Positions 1 through 9,176 of a stretch of DNA of 64,000 nt are shown here, piece after piece. The stretch is taken from NCBI RefSeq assembly GCF_036634195.1, contig NZ_JAZIFY010000001.1, positions 3,606,501 through 3,670,500 on the forward strand, read 5' to 3'. Numbering within the stretch: the stretch's first letter is position 1; the number at the start of each line of letters is the position of its first letter. The notes below the pieces were generated by a model. The model had not been told where the DNA came from and ran no database searches. It saw nothing but the letters and a program-made list of their open reading frames with translations. A program made the position numbers and the translations under genes. This stretch comes from Streptomyces sp. P9-A4. GTDB taxonomy: Bacteria > Actinomycetota > Actinomycetes > Streptomycetales > Streptomycetaceae.

Positions 1-702
1 GAACTCGCCCGGCGAGCGGTCCGCGCGGGCGTCCTCGTCGCGGAAGCAGGGCGCGATCTGGAAGTACCGGTCGAAGCCGGAGATCATCAGCAGCTGCTTG
101 AACTGCTGCGGCGCCTGCGGCAGCGCGTAGAACTTGCCCGGGTTCAGACGGGACGGGACGACGAAGTCGCGGGCGCCCTCGGGGGAGGTCGCGGCGAGGA
201 TCGGCGTCGCCATCTCGTTGAAGCCGAGGGCCACCATCTTGGAGCGGATGGAGGCGATGACGGCGGACCGCAGCATGATGTTGCGGTGCATGCGCTCGCG
301 GCGCAGGTCGAGGAAGCGGTACTCCAGGCGCCGCTCCTCGTTGACGCCGTCGTCGGCGTTGATGGTGAAGGGGATCTGCTTCGCGGCGCCCAGGACCTCG
401 ACCTCGGCGGCCTCGATCTCGATCTCGCCGGTCGACAGCTCGGGGTTGACGTTCTCCGCGCCACGCGAGACGACCTTGCCGTCGACGCGGACGACGGTCT
501 CCTTCGTCAGCTTGTCGAGGACCTCCGCGGCGGCGGTGCCGGGCCGGGCGACGAGCTGCGTGATGCCGTAGTGGTCGCGCAGATCGATGAAGAGGATGCC
601 GCCCAGGTCGCGCCGATTGTGCAGCCAGCCGCTCAGCCGGACGTCGGTGCCGACGTCAGAGGCGCGGAGCTCGCCGCAGGTGTGGGACCTGTACCGATGC
701 AT
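1..702 (-). CDS. aspS: Aspartyl-tRNA synthetase, N-terminal 234 residues (cut by window edge)
   Basis: Charges tRNA-Asp (or Asp/Asn non-discriminating) with aspartate in the cytoplasm. Reading inward from 702, the protein opens [12 protein letters not shown] and continues with an OB-fold anticodon-binding domain ([20 protein letters not shown] near residues 24-43). It then enters the class II catalytic core: the motif-1 region precedes [24 protein letters not shown] sequence and motif 2 is [10 protein letters not shown], just before the window edge. The missing part is the GAD insertion and motif 3. ATG at 702 gives the standard bacterial N-terminus. An upstream ATG (711) is out of frame. The gene is divergent from the SpoIIE phosphatase at 873. 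Confidence 0.97.
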   Translation of the reverse strand, partial: MHRYRSHTCGELRASDVGTDVRLSGWLHNRRDLGGILFIDLRDHYGITQLVARPGTAAAEVLDKLTKETVVRVDGKVVSRGAENVNPELSTGEIEIEAAEVEVLGAAKQIPFTINADDGVNEERRLEYRFLDLRRERMHRNIMLRSAVIASIRSKMVALGFNEMATPILAATSPEGARDFVVPSRLNPGKFYALPQAPQQFKQLLMISGFDRYFQIAPCFRDEDARADRSPGEF

Positions 703-872
703 CGTCGTTTCATCCAGTCTTCGGGATCTTGGGGTGGGCGGCTGCCTTGTGGCCCCTGTCACGGATGTCACAGGACACGAGGGCAGACCCACCCAGAGTA
801 CCGGCCGGGCCAAGATCGCTTTTCGAATACTGTCAGTGGCGATCTGGTGTCCGATATTCATAAAGTGGGGCA

Positions 873-2993
873 ATGCGCACCGAGGACGTCCTGGCCGCGA
901 TCGCGACCGGCCTGTGGCGCTGGGACAACGCGTCCGGGATCGTCTCGCTCGACGCCGAGGCCGCCCGGCTGCTCGGGCTGCCCGCCGAGTCCGTCCAGCT
1001 CACCGAGGCGGCCGCGCGGTCCCGTTTCCACCCGGTCGACTGGAACGAGATCGACGGCGTCGTCAACCTCGCCGTCGCCGAGGGCACCCTCGCCGAGGCC
1101 CGGCTGCGGATCATGGACGAGCACGGGCGGGTGATCCGTACCGTACGGAGCAGGTCGAAGCCGCTCATCGAGGGCAAGGACTACCTGCTGGTCGGCACCC
1201 TCCAGGAGGTCGCCGAGCAGCAGCCGGGGACCGCCGCCCGCACCCCCGTCACCGGTGACTGGCGCCGCTCCCGCGAGGCGTTCCTGCTCGACGCGGGACG
1301 CGCGCTCGCCGAGGCGCGCTCGACGGCCGAGGTGCTGCGCGTGGCGGCCTCGCTGTCGATGCCCGGCTTCTCCCCCGACGGACTCGCCGTCTTCGGCGTG
1401 GCGGGCGACCGGCTGACGGTCATCGGCCACCACGGACACAGCGAGGGTGACGAGGGCCCCTTCTCGTCGATGTCCCTGGACACGGACTACCCGGCGGCGG
1501 AGGTCGCCCGCACGGGCCGCGCGATCTACCTCCCGACCCCCGACGAGTACCTGCGCCGCTTCCCGGTGACCTGGCCGCTCGCCCAGCGGTTCGGGCGCCG
1601 CTCCTGGGCCTTCGTGCCGCTGGTCGTCGCCGGGCGGACCATGGGCGCCTGGATGGCCGCCTTCAAACACCCGGTGGCGTTCACGCCCGACGAGCGGTCG
1701 GTCCTGACGACGGTGGCCCGGATGCTCGCCCAGGCCCTCGCACGCGCGGGCGTGGCCGAGTCCGAGCGCGAGCTGTCCCTCGGCCTCCAGCGGACGATGA
1801 TGCCGGTCCTCGGGCCCGGCATCCCCGGCATCCAGGTGGCCGCCCGGTACGTGCCCACCGGCGGCGGGCTCCAGGTCGGCGGCGACTGGTACGACATGAT
1901 CCGGCTGCCCGGCGGCACCTCCCGTACCGGCGGGCACGGCGCCGGCCGCATCGCGCTCGTCATCGGGGACGTCCAGGGGCACGACGTACGGGCCGCGGGC
2001 CTGATGGGGCAGCTGCGGATCGCCCTGCGCGCGTACGCCTCCGAGGGGCACCGTCCCGACGCGGTCCTCGCCCGCGCCTCCCGCTTCCTCTACGGGATCA
2101 CCGACGGCGACGACGGCGAGGGCGACGCCGGTCCGCGCTTCGCGACCTGCCTCTACCTGGAGGTCGACCTGGAGACCGGGACGGTCGACATCGCCCGCGC
2201 CGGGCACCCGGACCCGGCGGTACGGATGAACGACGGAACGGTTCTTCTTCGGCCCACCGCCGGCGGCCTGCCCCTCGGCATCGACCCCGACACCGACTAC
2301 CCCACCACCCGGCTCACCCTGGACCCCGGCGAGACCCTGATGATCTGCACCGACGGTCTCCTGGAGACCGGCGGGCACGACCTGGACAGCGGCTGGGAGC
2401 GGGTCCGCGCGCTCCTGGAGTCCCACGACGGCCAGGACCTGGAACAGCTCGCCGACGGGCTCGTCGAGGCCGTCCACGGGCCGGGCTCGCACCACACGAC
2501 CGGGCCGCTCGCCGACCGCCGCGAGGACGACATCGCCGTCCTGCTGCTCTCCCGCCGCCCCGCCGGAGCGCTGCCGGAGGCCCCGCGCCGCACCCTGATG
2601 ACGATCGCCCAGGCCGAACCGGAGCGGATCGCCGAGGCGCGGGAGCAGGTGCGGCAGCTGCTGCACGACTGGGCGGACGAGGAGCAGCTCGACTCGGCCG
2701 TCCTCATGGTCTCCGAGATGGTCACCAACGTCCTCGTCCACACCGACGGCGACGCGCTCCTCGTCGCCGAGGTGGCCTGCGCGGAGAAGTCCCGGCGGCT
2801 GCGCGTCGAGGTCTCCGACACCAGCGACGAGCTGCCGCACAAGCGGCACCCGGGCGAGATGGCGTCGAGCGGACGCGGTCTCGTCCTGATGGAGATGCTG
2901 GCGGACGCGTGGGGCGTCGACCCGCGCGGCGAGGGCAAGGCGATCTGGTTCGAACTGAACGAACCGGAGTCGGGACGGGGCTGCTGCGGGTAG
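873..2993 (+). CDS. PAS-GAF-SpoIIE phosphatase with C-terminal histidine-kinase-like ATPase domain
   Basis: A 706-residue multidomain PP2C-type Ser/Thr phosphatase that probably controls an anti-sigma/anti-anti-sigma switch. Order: PAS-like sensor (about 5-115), GAF-like domain (about 145-305), SpoIIE/PP2C catalytic domain (about 325-575; VGGDWYDMI and VIGDVQGHD carry the metal-binding aspartates, and ICTDGLLE is the third acidic motif), then an HATPase_c domain of RsbW type (about 590-700; [12 protein letters not shown]-box, SGRGLVLM G-box). Fusion of phosphatase and anti-sigma-like kinase domains is common in Streptomyces. The partner sigma/anti-anti-sigma pair is not in the window. ATG at 873 is the first in-frame start; I see no strong SD. 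Confidence 0.93.
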   Translation: MRTEDVLAAIATGLWRWDNASGIVSLDAEAARLLGLPAESVQLTEAAARSRFHPVDWNEIDGVVNLAVAEGTLAEARLRIMDEHGRVIRTVRSRSKPLIEGKDYLLVGTLQEVAEQQPGTAARTPVTGDWRRSREAFLLDAGRALAEARSTAEVLRVAASLSMPGFSPDGLAVFGVAGDRLTVIGHHGHSEGDEGPFSSMSLDTDYPAAEVARTGRAIYLPTPDEYLRRFPVTWPLAQRFGRRSWAFVPLVVAGRTMGAWMAAFKHPVAFTPDERSVLTTVARMLAQALARAGVAESERELSLGLQRTMMPVLGPGIPGIQVAARYVPTGGGLQVGGDWYDMIRLPGGTSRTGGHGAGRIALVIGDVQGHDVRAAGLMGQLRIALRAYASEGHRPDAVLARASRFLYGITDGDDGEGDAGPRFATCLYLEVDLETGTVDIARAGHPDPAVRMNDGTVLLRPTAGGLPLGIDPDTDYPTTRLTLDPGETLMICTDGLLETGGHDLDSGWERVRALLESHDGQDLEQLADGLVEAVHGPGSHHTTGPLADRREDDIAVLLLSRRPAGALPEAPRRTLMTIAQAEPERIAEAREQVRQLLHDWADEEQLDSAVLMVSEMVTNVLVHTDGDALLVAEVACAEKSRRLRVEVSDTSDELPHKRHPGEMASSGRGLVLMEMLADAWGVDPRGEGKAIWFELNEPESGRGCCG

Positions 2994-3266
2994 CCCTGGC
3001 GGGCGGCGGGGCGGGATCGTGGGCTGGTGCGGGGTCGCCCTGGCGGGGGCCTCGGCCGGGCGGGACCCGTACGCCGTCGGTCGCTGCCGGTCCGTGAGCC
3101 GCGAGCCGCGACCGTACGCCGTCGGTCGCCGCCGGCCCGTGGGCACGCGCGCGTCGGTGGCTCCCCGCCCGTGGCTCCCCGCCCGCCCGTGGTTCCCCGC
3201 GCGGGTCTCACCCGTGCGGCGCAGACTGGTGTCGTACGGCCGCCCGGGGGGACCACGGAGTTCGCC
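2994..3266. other. Intergenic GC-rich stretch with short direct repeats
   Basis: 273 bp without a credible gene. It holds an 18-bp direct repeat (CCGTACGCCGTCGGTCGC) starting at 3067 and 3112, 45 bp apart, and a triplicated CCCGCCCGTGG(C/T)TCC-like run at 3165-3200. Open frames here are read-through artefacts of GC-rich DNA. The promoter for the gene at 3267 should lie near its right end. Confidence 0.6.
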
Positions 3267-4085
3267 ATGGACATCCACAAGGTCGGCAGTGACACCACCG
3301 TGCTGGCCGACAGCCTCGAAGTGCCCGGGATCGGGTACATCCCGGTCGACGCGTACGTCCTCACCGCCGCCGAACCCGTCGTCGTCGACACCGGGCTCTC
3401 CCTGGCCGACCGGAACTTCGTCAACACCCTCGGCTCCGTCGTCGACCCCGCCGACATCCTCTGGATCTGGCTCACCCACCCCGACCGCGACCACACCGGC
3501 GGCATCTTCGACCTGCTCGTGGCCGCGCCCCGGGCGAAGGTCGTCACCACCTTCATCGGCGCCGGGATCATGACCACGGAACGCCCGCTGCCGATGGACC
3601 GGGTGTACTTCCTCAACCCCGGCCAGTCCCTCGACGTGGGCGACCGCAGGCTCCGCGCCTTCAGGCCCCCGCTGTTCGACAACCCCGCCACGGTCGGCTT
3701 CTACGACGACAAGACCCGGATCTGCTTCAGCTCCGACTGCTTCGGCGGGCCCATGCCGACCGCCGAACTCGCGGAGAGCGGCCACGCGAACGACCTCAAG
3801 CCCGAGGAACTCCGGCAGGCCCAGCTGCTGTGGGCGAGCGTGGACAGCCCGTGGGTGCGGATGGTGGACCCGGCCAAGTACCGGGCGACGATCGACCCGC
3901 TGCGGGAGATGGCCCCGGAGATCGTGCTCTCCACCCATCTGCCGCCCGCGGTACGGATGACGGCGTCGATGATCGACACGATCACGATGGCCCCGGACTC
4001 GGACCCGTTCGTCGGCCCCGACCAGGCCGCCCTGGAACAGATGCTGGCCTCCTTCGGGCCGGGCGGGCAGCCGGCGGCGACCTGA
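3267..4085 (+). CDS. Metallo-beta-lactamase-fold hydrolase/oxygen-sensor-like protein
   Basis: 272-residue cytoplasmic protein. The N-terminal half is an MBL fold: VVVDTGL near residue 40 and the metal motif H71-P-D73-R-D75-H76 (THPDRDHTGG). This is HxDxDH rather than the canonical HxHxDH and resembles the diiron flavodiiron-type MBL class more than hydrolytic glyoxalase-type enzymes. A later FSSDCFGG segment would supply the bridging aspartate, and STHLPP the last histidine. No flavodoxin domain follows, so it is not a complete flavodiiron protein. I chose ATG 3267 because homology-like sequence begins there; a longer frame upstream is low-complexity GC. Substrate unknown. Confidence 0.88.
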   Translation: MDIHKVGSDTTVLADSLEVPGIGYIPVDAYVLTAAEPVVVDTGLSLADRNFVNTLGSVVDPADILWIWLTHPDRDHTGGIFDLLVAAPRAKVVTTFIGAGIMTTERPLPMDRVYFLNPGQSLDVGDRRLRAFRPPLFDNPATVGFYDDKTRICFSSDCFGGPMPTAELAESGHANDLKPEELRQAQLLWASVDSPWVRMVDPAKYRATIDPLREMAPEIVLSTHLPPAVRMTASMIDTITMAPDSDPFVGPDQAALEQMLASFGPGGQPAAT

Positions 4086-4106
4086 GAGGGCCCGAGGGGC
4101 GGAAGC

Positions 4107-5177
4107 TCACCCGCCCGGCGCGGCCTCCGGCCCCTCCGCCGGCGCGTACCGCCTCCGCAGCTCGCTGAGGACCCCCGTCGCCGCGGCCGTCAGCGGTACG
4201 GCGAGCAGCATGCCCAGGATGCCCGCGACGGACGCCCCCGCCGTGATCGCCAGCAGCACCGCCGCCGGGTGCATCTGCACGGTCCGGCTCTGCACCATCG
4301 GCTGGAGCACGTTCCCCTCGATGACCTGGACGGCCAGGACGATGCCGAGCACCCACAGGGCGATGACGAAGCCCCGGTCGGCGAGGGCGACCAGGACGGC
4401 GATGGCCCCGGAGAGGAAGGCGCCGAGGTACGGGATGTAGGCGGTGACGAAGACGAGCGCGGCGAGCCCCACCGCGCCGGGCACGTCGAGGACCACGAGC
4501 CCGATGCCGATGAGGACGGCGTCGACGAAGGCGACGAGGGTCGTGCCGCGCATGAAGCCCTCGACGGCCTCGAAGGCGCGGCGGGCCATCGCCTCGGCCA
4601 TGTCGCCGGTCGCGCGGGGAGCGAGCGAGCGCAGGGTGCCTGCGGCCCGGTCGGAGTCCTTCAGGAAGAAGAAGATGAGGAGCAGCGCGAGGGCCGCGGT
4701 GGTGAGCATCTGACCGACGACGCTGATGCCGCTGATGACCCCGGACGCGGCGGTGCCGCCGAACTTCTCCAGGAGGCTCTTGGCGTTCTTGGCGAGGTCG
4801 TCGAGCGAGGTCCCGGCCGCGCCGAAGTGCTCGGTGATGTCGTTGGCGGCCTGCCGGAGCGAGGCGATGATCTGGTCGCCGGTGTCGATGAGCGCGGCGA
4901 CGACGATGTACGTGGCTCCGCCGACGACGACGAGTACGGCGACGACGGTGAGCGCGGCGGCGAGCGACTTGCGGACCTTCATCAGGAGCAGGCGCCGGTA
5001 GAGCGGCCCGAGGAGGGCGGTGCCGAGGATCGCGAGCAGGACGGGGGTGACGACCGTCTTGAAGACGATGCAGAGCCAGATGAAGACGGCGACGACCCCG
5101 GCGGCCAGCAGGAAGACGACGCACCAGGCGGCGAACCGGCGGGCGGGTTCGGGAAGGAGCGCTCTCGTCGTCTGCAC
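4107..5177 (-). CDS. AI-2E family (PerM/UPF0118) membrane transporter
   Basis: 356 residues with about eight predicted membrane helices: two near 17-60, one or two near 70-95, a long soluble loop (about 100-150), then a bundle from 155 to 335 with the family-typical FIFF-like LLIFFFLKD and AYIPYLGAFLSG segments. Members export or exchange small solutes or ions; the autoinducer-2 role applies to only a few. GTG start at 5177. It is convergent with the MBL gene and lies downstream of pirin on the same strand. The palindrome TGACGGACCGTCA at 5233-5245 lies 56 nt upstream of the start and recurs elsewhere in the window (see findings). Confidence 0.9.
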   Translation of the reverse strand: MQTTRALLPEPARRFAAWCVVFLLAAGVVAVFIWLCIVFKTVVTPVLLAILGTALLGPLYRRLLLMKVRKSLAAALTVVAVLVVVGGATYIVVAALIDTGDQIIASLRQAANDITEHFGAAGTSLDDLAKNAKSLLEKFGGTAASGVISGISVVGQMLTTAALALLLIFFFLKDSDRAAGTLRSLAPRATGDMAEAMARRAFEAVEGFMRGTTLVAFVDAVLIGIGLVVLDVPGAVGLAALVFVTAYIPYLGAFLSGAIAVLVALADRGFVIALWVLGIVLAVQVIEGNVLQPMVQSRTVQMHPAAVLLAITAGASVAGILGMLLAVPLTAAATGVLSELRRRYAPAEGPEAAPGG

Positions 5178-5232
5178 CCGACCACCGGACCACGCCCGTC
5201 GGCGTGTCGTCGCGCGCTGACGGCCGTACGGG

Positions 5233-5245
5233 TGACGGACCGTCA
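5233..5245. promoter_or_regulatory. 13-bp palindrome TGACGGACCGTCA upstream of the AI-2E gene
   Basis: A perfect inverted repeat (TGACGG-A-CCGTCA) 56 nt upstream of the GTG start at 5177. The identical 13-mer sits at 61265-61277 before an acyl-CoA dehydrogenase gene. Two identical palindromes, both upstream of starts and both within 70 nt, look like operators for one dimeric regulator, probably TetR-type by shape. That assignment is inference. Confidence 0.5.
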
Positions 5246-5289
5246 GTGCGGCAGGGCTCGCACACGCGGGTACGGGGCAGAGCTCACGC

Positions 5290-5352
5290 CCCGCCCCGTA
5301 CCCGTACCCGTACTGGGACCCGTACCCGTGCCCCTTATTGGGACCCGTACGG
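5290..5352. repeat. CCGTACCC-rich short repeats
   Basis: Short overlapping direct repeats of GTACCC and GGGACCCGTACCC between pirin and the AI-2E gene. The same CCCGTACGG-type words are iterated inside coding low-complexity tails at 14835-14940 and 19632-19700. No gene is visible here. Confidence 0.6.
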
Positions 5353-5358
5353 TCTCCC

Positions 5359-6321
5359 CTACTCGCCCATCCCGTGCACCGCCGGGATCGTCCCCAGCCG
5401 GCCCGCCTGGAAGTCCTCGAAGGCCTGGCGGAGTTCGGCCTGGGTGTTCATGACGAACGGGCCGTAGTGGGCCATCGGCTCGCGGATCGGCTGTCCGCCG
5501 AGAAGGGCGATCTCCAGGTCGGGGGTGTTCCCGTCCTGCTTCTCGTCGGCGCGGATGGTGAGGGAGCCGCCCTTGCCGAAGACGGCGGTCTGGCCCGTGT
5601 GGACCGGTCGCCGCTCGACGCCGACGCTGCCGCGCCCGGCGAGCACGTACGCGAGGCCGTTGAAGTCCTCGCGCCACGGCAGGGTGATCTCGGCGCCCGG
5701 CCGCAGGGTCGCGTGGAGCATCGTGATCGGGGTGTGGGTGATGCCGGGGCCCTCGTGCCCGTCCAGCTCTCCGGCGATGACGCGGAGCAGCGCGCCGCCG
5801 TCGGGGGAGGTGAGCAGCTGGACCTGGCCGCCGCGGATGTCCTGGTAGCGGGGGGCCATCATCTTGTCGGCGGCGGGCAGGTTCACCCACAGCTGGAGGC
5901 CGTGGAAGAGGCCGCCGCTGACGACGAGGGACTCCGGCGGGGCCTCGATGTGGAGGAGGCCGGCGCCGGCGGTCATCCACTGGGTGTCGCCGTTGGTGAT
6001 GGTGCCGCCGCCGCCGTTGGAGTCCTGGTGGTCGAAGACGCCGTCGATGATGTAGGTGACGGTCTCGAAGCCGCGGTGGGGGTGCCAGGGGGTGCCCTTG
6101 GGCTCGCCCGGCGCGTACTCCACCTCACCCATCTGGTCCATCATGATGAACGGGTCGAGGTACTGGTAGTTGATCCCGGCGAACGCGCGGCGCACCGGGA
6201 AGCCCTCGCCCTCGAACCCCGAGGGTGCCGTGGTGACGGCGAGCACGGGACGCGGGACGGCGTCGGCGGGAGCCGCGACGCGCGGCAGGGTGAGCGGGTT
6301 CTCGACAGTCACGGCGGGCAT
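5359..6321 (-). CDS. Pirin family protein (bicupin)
   Basis: 320-residue cytoplasmic bicupin. The N-terminal cupin carries the conserved metal-site motif HPHRGFETVTYI, then AGAGLLHIEAP (pirins normally have H-x-H-x(41)-H-x-E; the HIE here fits). The C-terminal pirin domain contains GLAYVLAG and ends near VHGMGE. Pirins have been described as transcription cofactors or quercetinase-like dioxygenases; which applies here cannot be read from sequence. ATG at 6321 follows an AGGAGG-like SD (the reverse of GGACCTCCT at 6326-6334), which fixes the start. Confidence 0.93.
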   Translation of the reverse strand: MPAVTVENPLTLPRVAAPADAVPRPVLAVTTAPSGFEGEGFPVRRAFAGINYQYLDPFIMMDQMGEVEYAPGEPKGTPWHPHRGFETVTYIIDGVFDHQDSNGGGGTITNGDTQWMTAGAGLLHIEAPPESLVVSGGLFHGLQLWVNLPAADKMMAPRYQDIRGGQVQLLTSPDGGALLRVIAGELDGHEGPGITHTPITMLHATLRPGAEITLPWREDFNGLAYVLAGRGSVGVERRPVHTGQTAVFGKGGSLTIRADEKQDGNTPDLEIALLGGQPIREPMAHYGPFVMNTQAELRQAFEDFQAGRLGTIPAVHGMGE

Positions 6322-6404
6322 GACGGGACCTCCTAGTGCGGTCTGATGCGACCTCGTGGCGTCCACTTTAGTTGAACGGTGAACTTCTTGCCACCCAGAA
6401 CGCG

Positions 6405-6436
6405 GAACGCCCGGGAGGAATTCCTCCCGGGCGTTC
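6405..6436. terminator. Perfect 32-bp palindrome, Rho-independent-type terminator of the SseB-like gene
   Basis: Two 16-nt arms (GAACGCCCGGGAGGAA and its exact complement) abut without a spacer. It lies 20 nt past the stop of the minus-strand gene ending at 6456 and upstream of pirin. There is no U-tract, as is usual for Streptomyces terminators. Confidence 0.75.
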
Positions 6437-6455
6437 TCCCTGTCTCCAGGCTGCG

Positions 6456-6986
6456 TCAGCCGTACATCCGCCGCATCGCGAAATCGACCATCTGCTCCAC
6501 GGCCTTCGCGTCGAAGACCATCCGGTGGTCGCCCTCCATGTCGAGCACGAAGCCGTAGCCGGTGGGCAGCAGGTCGATCACCTCGGCGCCGGTGATGACG
6601 AAGTACTTCGACTCCTTGCCCGCGTACCGCCGCAGCTCCTTGAGCGAGGTGAACATCGGGATGACCGGCTGCTGGGTGTTGTGCAGCGCCAGGAAGCCGG
6701 GGTTGTCGCCGCGCGGGCAGTAGACCTTGGAGGTCGCGAAGATCTGCTGGAAGTCCTCGGGCGCGAGCGTGCCGGTGGTGAAGGCGCGCACGGCGTCGGC
6801 GAGGGAGGGCGGCGAGGGCTCCGGGTAGAGCGGGGGCTGCTGCCCGTAACCGCCCTGCATGCCGTCCTGCATGCCGGCACCGGGCATCCCACCGGGCATT
6901 CCAGCCTGCATACCGCCCGGCATCCCGCCCTGCTGGGGCGGTGCGTACTGCTGCTGGGCACCCGGATTCTGCTCGTAGCCGTACAT
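6456..6986 (-). CDS. SseB-like domain protein with Gly/Met/Gln-rich N-terminus
   Basis: 176 residues. The first about 55 are low complexity (repeated GMPGGMQ, PPQQG) and the remainder resembles the SseB N-terminal domain found in many actinobacterial proteins of unknown role ([40 protein letters not shown]). No signal peptide or membrane segment. ATG at 6986 begins MYGYEQNPG; the longer frame upstream is unsupported. Divergent from the acyl-CoA dehydrogenase at 7130, sharing a 143-bp promoter region. Function unknown. Confidence 0.85.
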   Translation of the reverse strand: MYGYEQNPGAQQQYAPPQQGGMPGGMQAGMPGGMPGAGMQDGMQGGYGQQPPLYPEPSPPSLADAVRAFTTGTLAPEDFQQIFATSKVYCPRGDNPGFLALHNTQQPVIPMFTSLKELRRYAGKESKYFVITGAEVIDLLPTGYGFVLDMEGDHRMVFDAKAVEQMVDFAMRRMYG

Positions 6987-7129
6987 GGGCCATGAGCCTA
7001 CTGCGTCACAGATGGCCCGAGAGGGGTTGCTCTTATTACCGGTGGGTAGCATCATCGGAGAGAACGCTTTGCTACTTGCTGGTACGTGTACGAGGAACCT
7101 GCCTCCCCGAGCCTTACGGAGCCGTCGCC

Positions 7130-8959
7130 ATGGGGCACTACAAGTCGAATCTCCGCGACATCGAGTTCAACCTCTTCGAGGTCCTCGGCCGCGACAAGGT
7201 GTACGGCTCCGGGCCGTTCGAGGAGATGGACGTCGAGACCGCCAAGAGCATCCTCGACGAGATCCGCCGTCTCGCCGAGAACGAGCTCGCGGAGTCCTTC
7301 GCCGACGCCGACCGCAACCCGCCGGTCTTCGACCCGGAGACCAACACCGCCCCGGTCCCGGCCACCTTCAAGAAGTCGTACAACGCCTTCATGGAGTCCG
7401 AGTACTGGCGCCTCGGCATCCCCGAGGAGATCGGCGGCACCGTCTCCCCGCGCTCCCTGATCTGGGCATACGCGGAGCTGCTCCTCGGCGCGAACCCGGC
7501 CATCTGGATGTACTCCTCCGGCCCGGCCTTCGCCGGCATCCTCTACAACGAGGGCAACGACGCGCAGAAGAAGGTCGCGCAGATCGCCGTCGAGCGCCGC
7601 TGGGGCTCCACGATGGTCCTGACCGAGCCCGACGCCGGCTCGGACGTCGGCGCCGGCCGCACCAAGGCCACCCAGCAGGAGGACGGCTCCTGGCACATCG
7701 AGGGCGTGAAGCGCTTCATCACGTCCGGTGAGCACGACATGGAGGAGAACATCCTCCACTACGTCCTCGCCCGCCCCGAGGGTGCCGGCCCCGGCACCAA
7801 GGGCCTCTCCCTCTTCCTCGTCCCGAAGTACGAGTTCGACTGGGAGACCGGCGAGCTGGGCGAGCGCAACGGCGTCTACGCCACCAACGTCGAGCACAAG
7901 ATGGGCCTCAAGGCCTCCAACACGTGCGAGATGACCTTCGGCGACCAGCACCCCGCCAAGGGCTGGCTGATCGGCGACAAGCACGACGGCATCCGCCAGA
8001 TGTTCCTCATCATCGAGTTCGCCCGCATGATGGTCGGCACGAAGGCGATCTCCACCCTCTCCACGGGCTACCTCAACGCCCTGGAGTACGCCAAGGAGCG
8101 CGTCCAGGGCACCGACCTGGCCAACTTCATGGACAAGGCCGCGCCCAAGGTCACCATCACCCACCACCCCGACGTCCGCCGCTCGCTGATGACGCAGAAG
8201 GCGTACGCCGAGGGCATGCGCACCCTCGTCCTCTACACGGCCTCCGTGCAGGACGAGATCGCGGTCAAGGAAGCGGCCGGCGAGGACGCCAAGGCGCTGC
8301 ACGGCCTGAACGACCTGCTGCTCCCGATCGTCAAGGGCTACGGCTCCGAGAAGGGCTACGAGCAGCTCGCGCAGTCGCTCCAGACCTTCGGCGGCTCCGG
8401 GTTCCTCCAGGAGTACCCGATCGAGCAGTACATCCGGGACGCCAAGATCGACACCCTCTACGAGGGCACCACGGCCATCCAGGGCCAGGACTTCTTCTTC
8501 CGCAAGATCGTCCGCGACCAGGGCGCGTCCCTGAACGCGCTCGCCGAGGAGATCAAGAAGTTCCTCGCGGTCGGCACCGGCGGCGAGGACCTGGCCGGCG
8601 CCCGCGACGCGCTCGCCAAGGCCGCGGTCGACCTGGAGGGCATCGTCGGCGTCATGCTGACCGACCTCACCGCGACCGGCGAGGACGTCAAGAACATCTA
8701 CAAGGTGGGCCTCAACACCACCCGCCTGCTGCTCGCCTCCGGCGACGTCGTCGTCGGCTACCTGCTGATCCGCGGCGCGGCCGTCGCCGCGGAGAAGCTG
8801 GCCGCCGGCGCGACCGGCAAGGACGTCGCCTTCTACCAGGGCAAGATCGCGGCCGCGAAGTTCTTCGCCGCCAACGTCCTGCCGGGCGTCACCGCCGAGC
8901 GCACGCTCGCCGAGGCGGTCGACGGCTCGCTGATGGACCTGGACGAGGCCGCGTTCTGA
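7130..8959 (+). CDS. FadE5-like long acyl-CoA dehydrogenase
   Basis: 609-residue FAD-dependent dehydrogenase that introduces the alpha,beta double bond in fatty acyl-CoAs (first step of beta-oxidation). The opening [20 protein letters not shown] is typical of the mycobacterial FadE5 subgroup, which is about 610 residues rather than 380. FAD-binding segments: [24 protein letters not shown]. The C-terminal core has the [20 protein letters not shown] arginine motif, and [10 protein letters not shown] carries the catalytic Glu. A roughly 130-residue helical C-terminal extension follows. The ATG in CCATGG at 7130 is the first in frame with family homology. Confidence 0.95.
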   Translation: MGHYKSNLRDIEFNLFEVLGRDKVYGSGPFEEMDVETAKSILDEIRRLAENELAESFADADRNPPVFDPETNTAPVPATFKKSYNAFMESEYWRLGIPEEIGGTVSPRSLIWAYAELLLGANPAIWMYSSGPAFAGILYNEGNDAQKKVAQIAVERRWGSTMVLTEPDAGSDVGAGRTKATQQEDGSWHIEGVKRFITSGEHDMEENILHYVLARPEGAGPGTKGLSLFLVPKYEFDWETGELGERNGVYATNVEHKMGLKASNTCEMTFGDQHPAKGWLIGDKHDGIRQMFLIIEFARMMVGTKAISTLSTGYLNALEYAKERVQGTDLANFMDKAAPKVTITHHPDVRRSLMTQKAYAEGMRTLVLYTASVQDEIAVKEAAGEDAKALHGLNDLLLPIVKGYGSEKGYEQLAQSLQTFGGSGFLQEYPIEQYIRDAKIDTLYEGTTAIQGQDFFFRKIVRDQGASLNALAEEIKKFLAVGTGGEDLAGARDALAKAAVDLEGIVGVMLTDLTATGEDVKNIYKVGLNTTRLLLASGDVVVGYLLIRGAAVAAEKLAAGATGKDVAFYQGKIAAAKFFAANVLPGVTAERTLAEAVDGSLMDLDEAAF

Positions 8960-8980
8960 GAACGCGCTTCGTCCTGAGGC

Positions 8981-9011
8981 ACGGCCCGTCCCCGGGGAGG
9001 GGGCGGGCCGT
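8981..9011. terminator. Stem-loop terminator after the acyl-CoA dehydrogenase
   Basis: ACGGCCCG and CGGGCCGT arms flank a G/C-rich loop 22 nt past the stop codon, followed by TCCGTTTTCTTC, which provides a partial T-tract. Confidence 0.7.
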
Positions 9012-9176
9012 TCCGTTTTCTTCGAGGGCTCGGTTCGCAGGTTCGCCTCCGGGGCGCTGGTGCCGGGCCCCGGGCGATCCCGATGCGTCCCTCCCCCTGA
9101 CCCTCCCCCTGCCCCATCCCCTCGTCCATCCCCGGGGCCCCGGATCCCTTCTCCCGGCTCTGCGTAAGGTGAACCC

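Noticed and set aside
858..3938. 1026-codon minus-strand open frame across the SpoIIE and MBL genes
   Set aside because: Third-position shadow: Arg/Gly/Val/Asp-rich text without domains, covering two well-supported plus-strand genes. Same reasoning applies to the long plus frames at 11910-14213, 41223-43691 and 45157-47751.
7037..7048. TACC-GGTG-GGTA half-palindrome before the FadE5-like gene
   Set aside because: Only 4-bp arms; too short to claim an operator without more copies.
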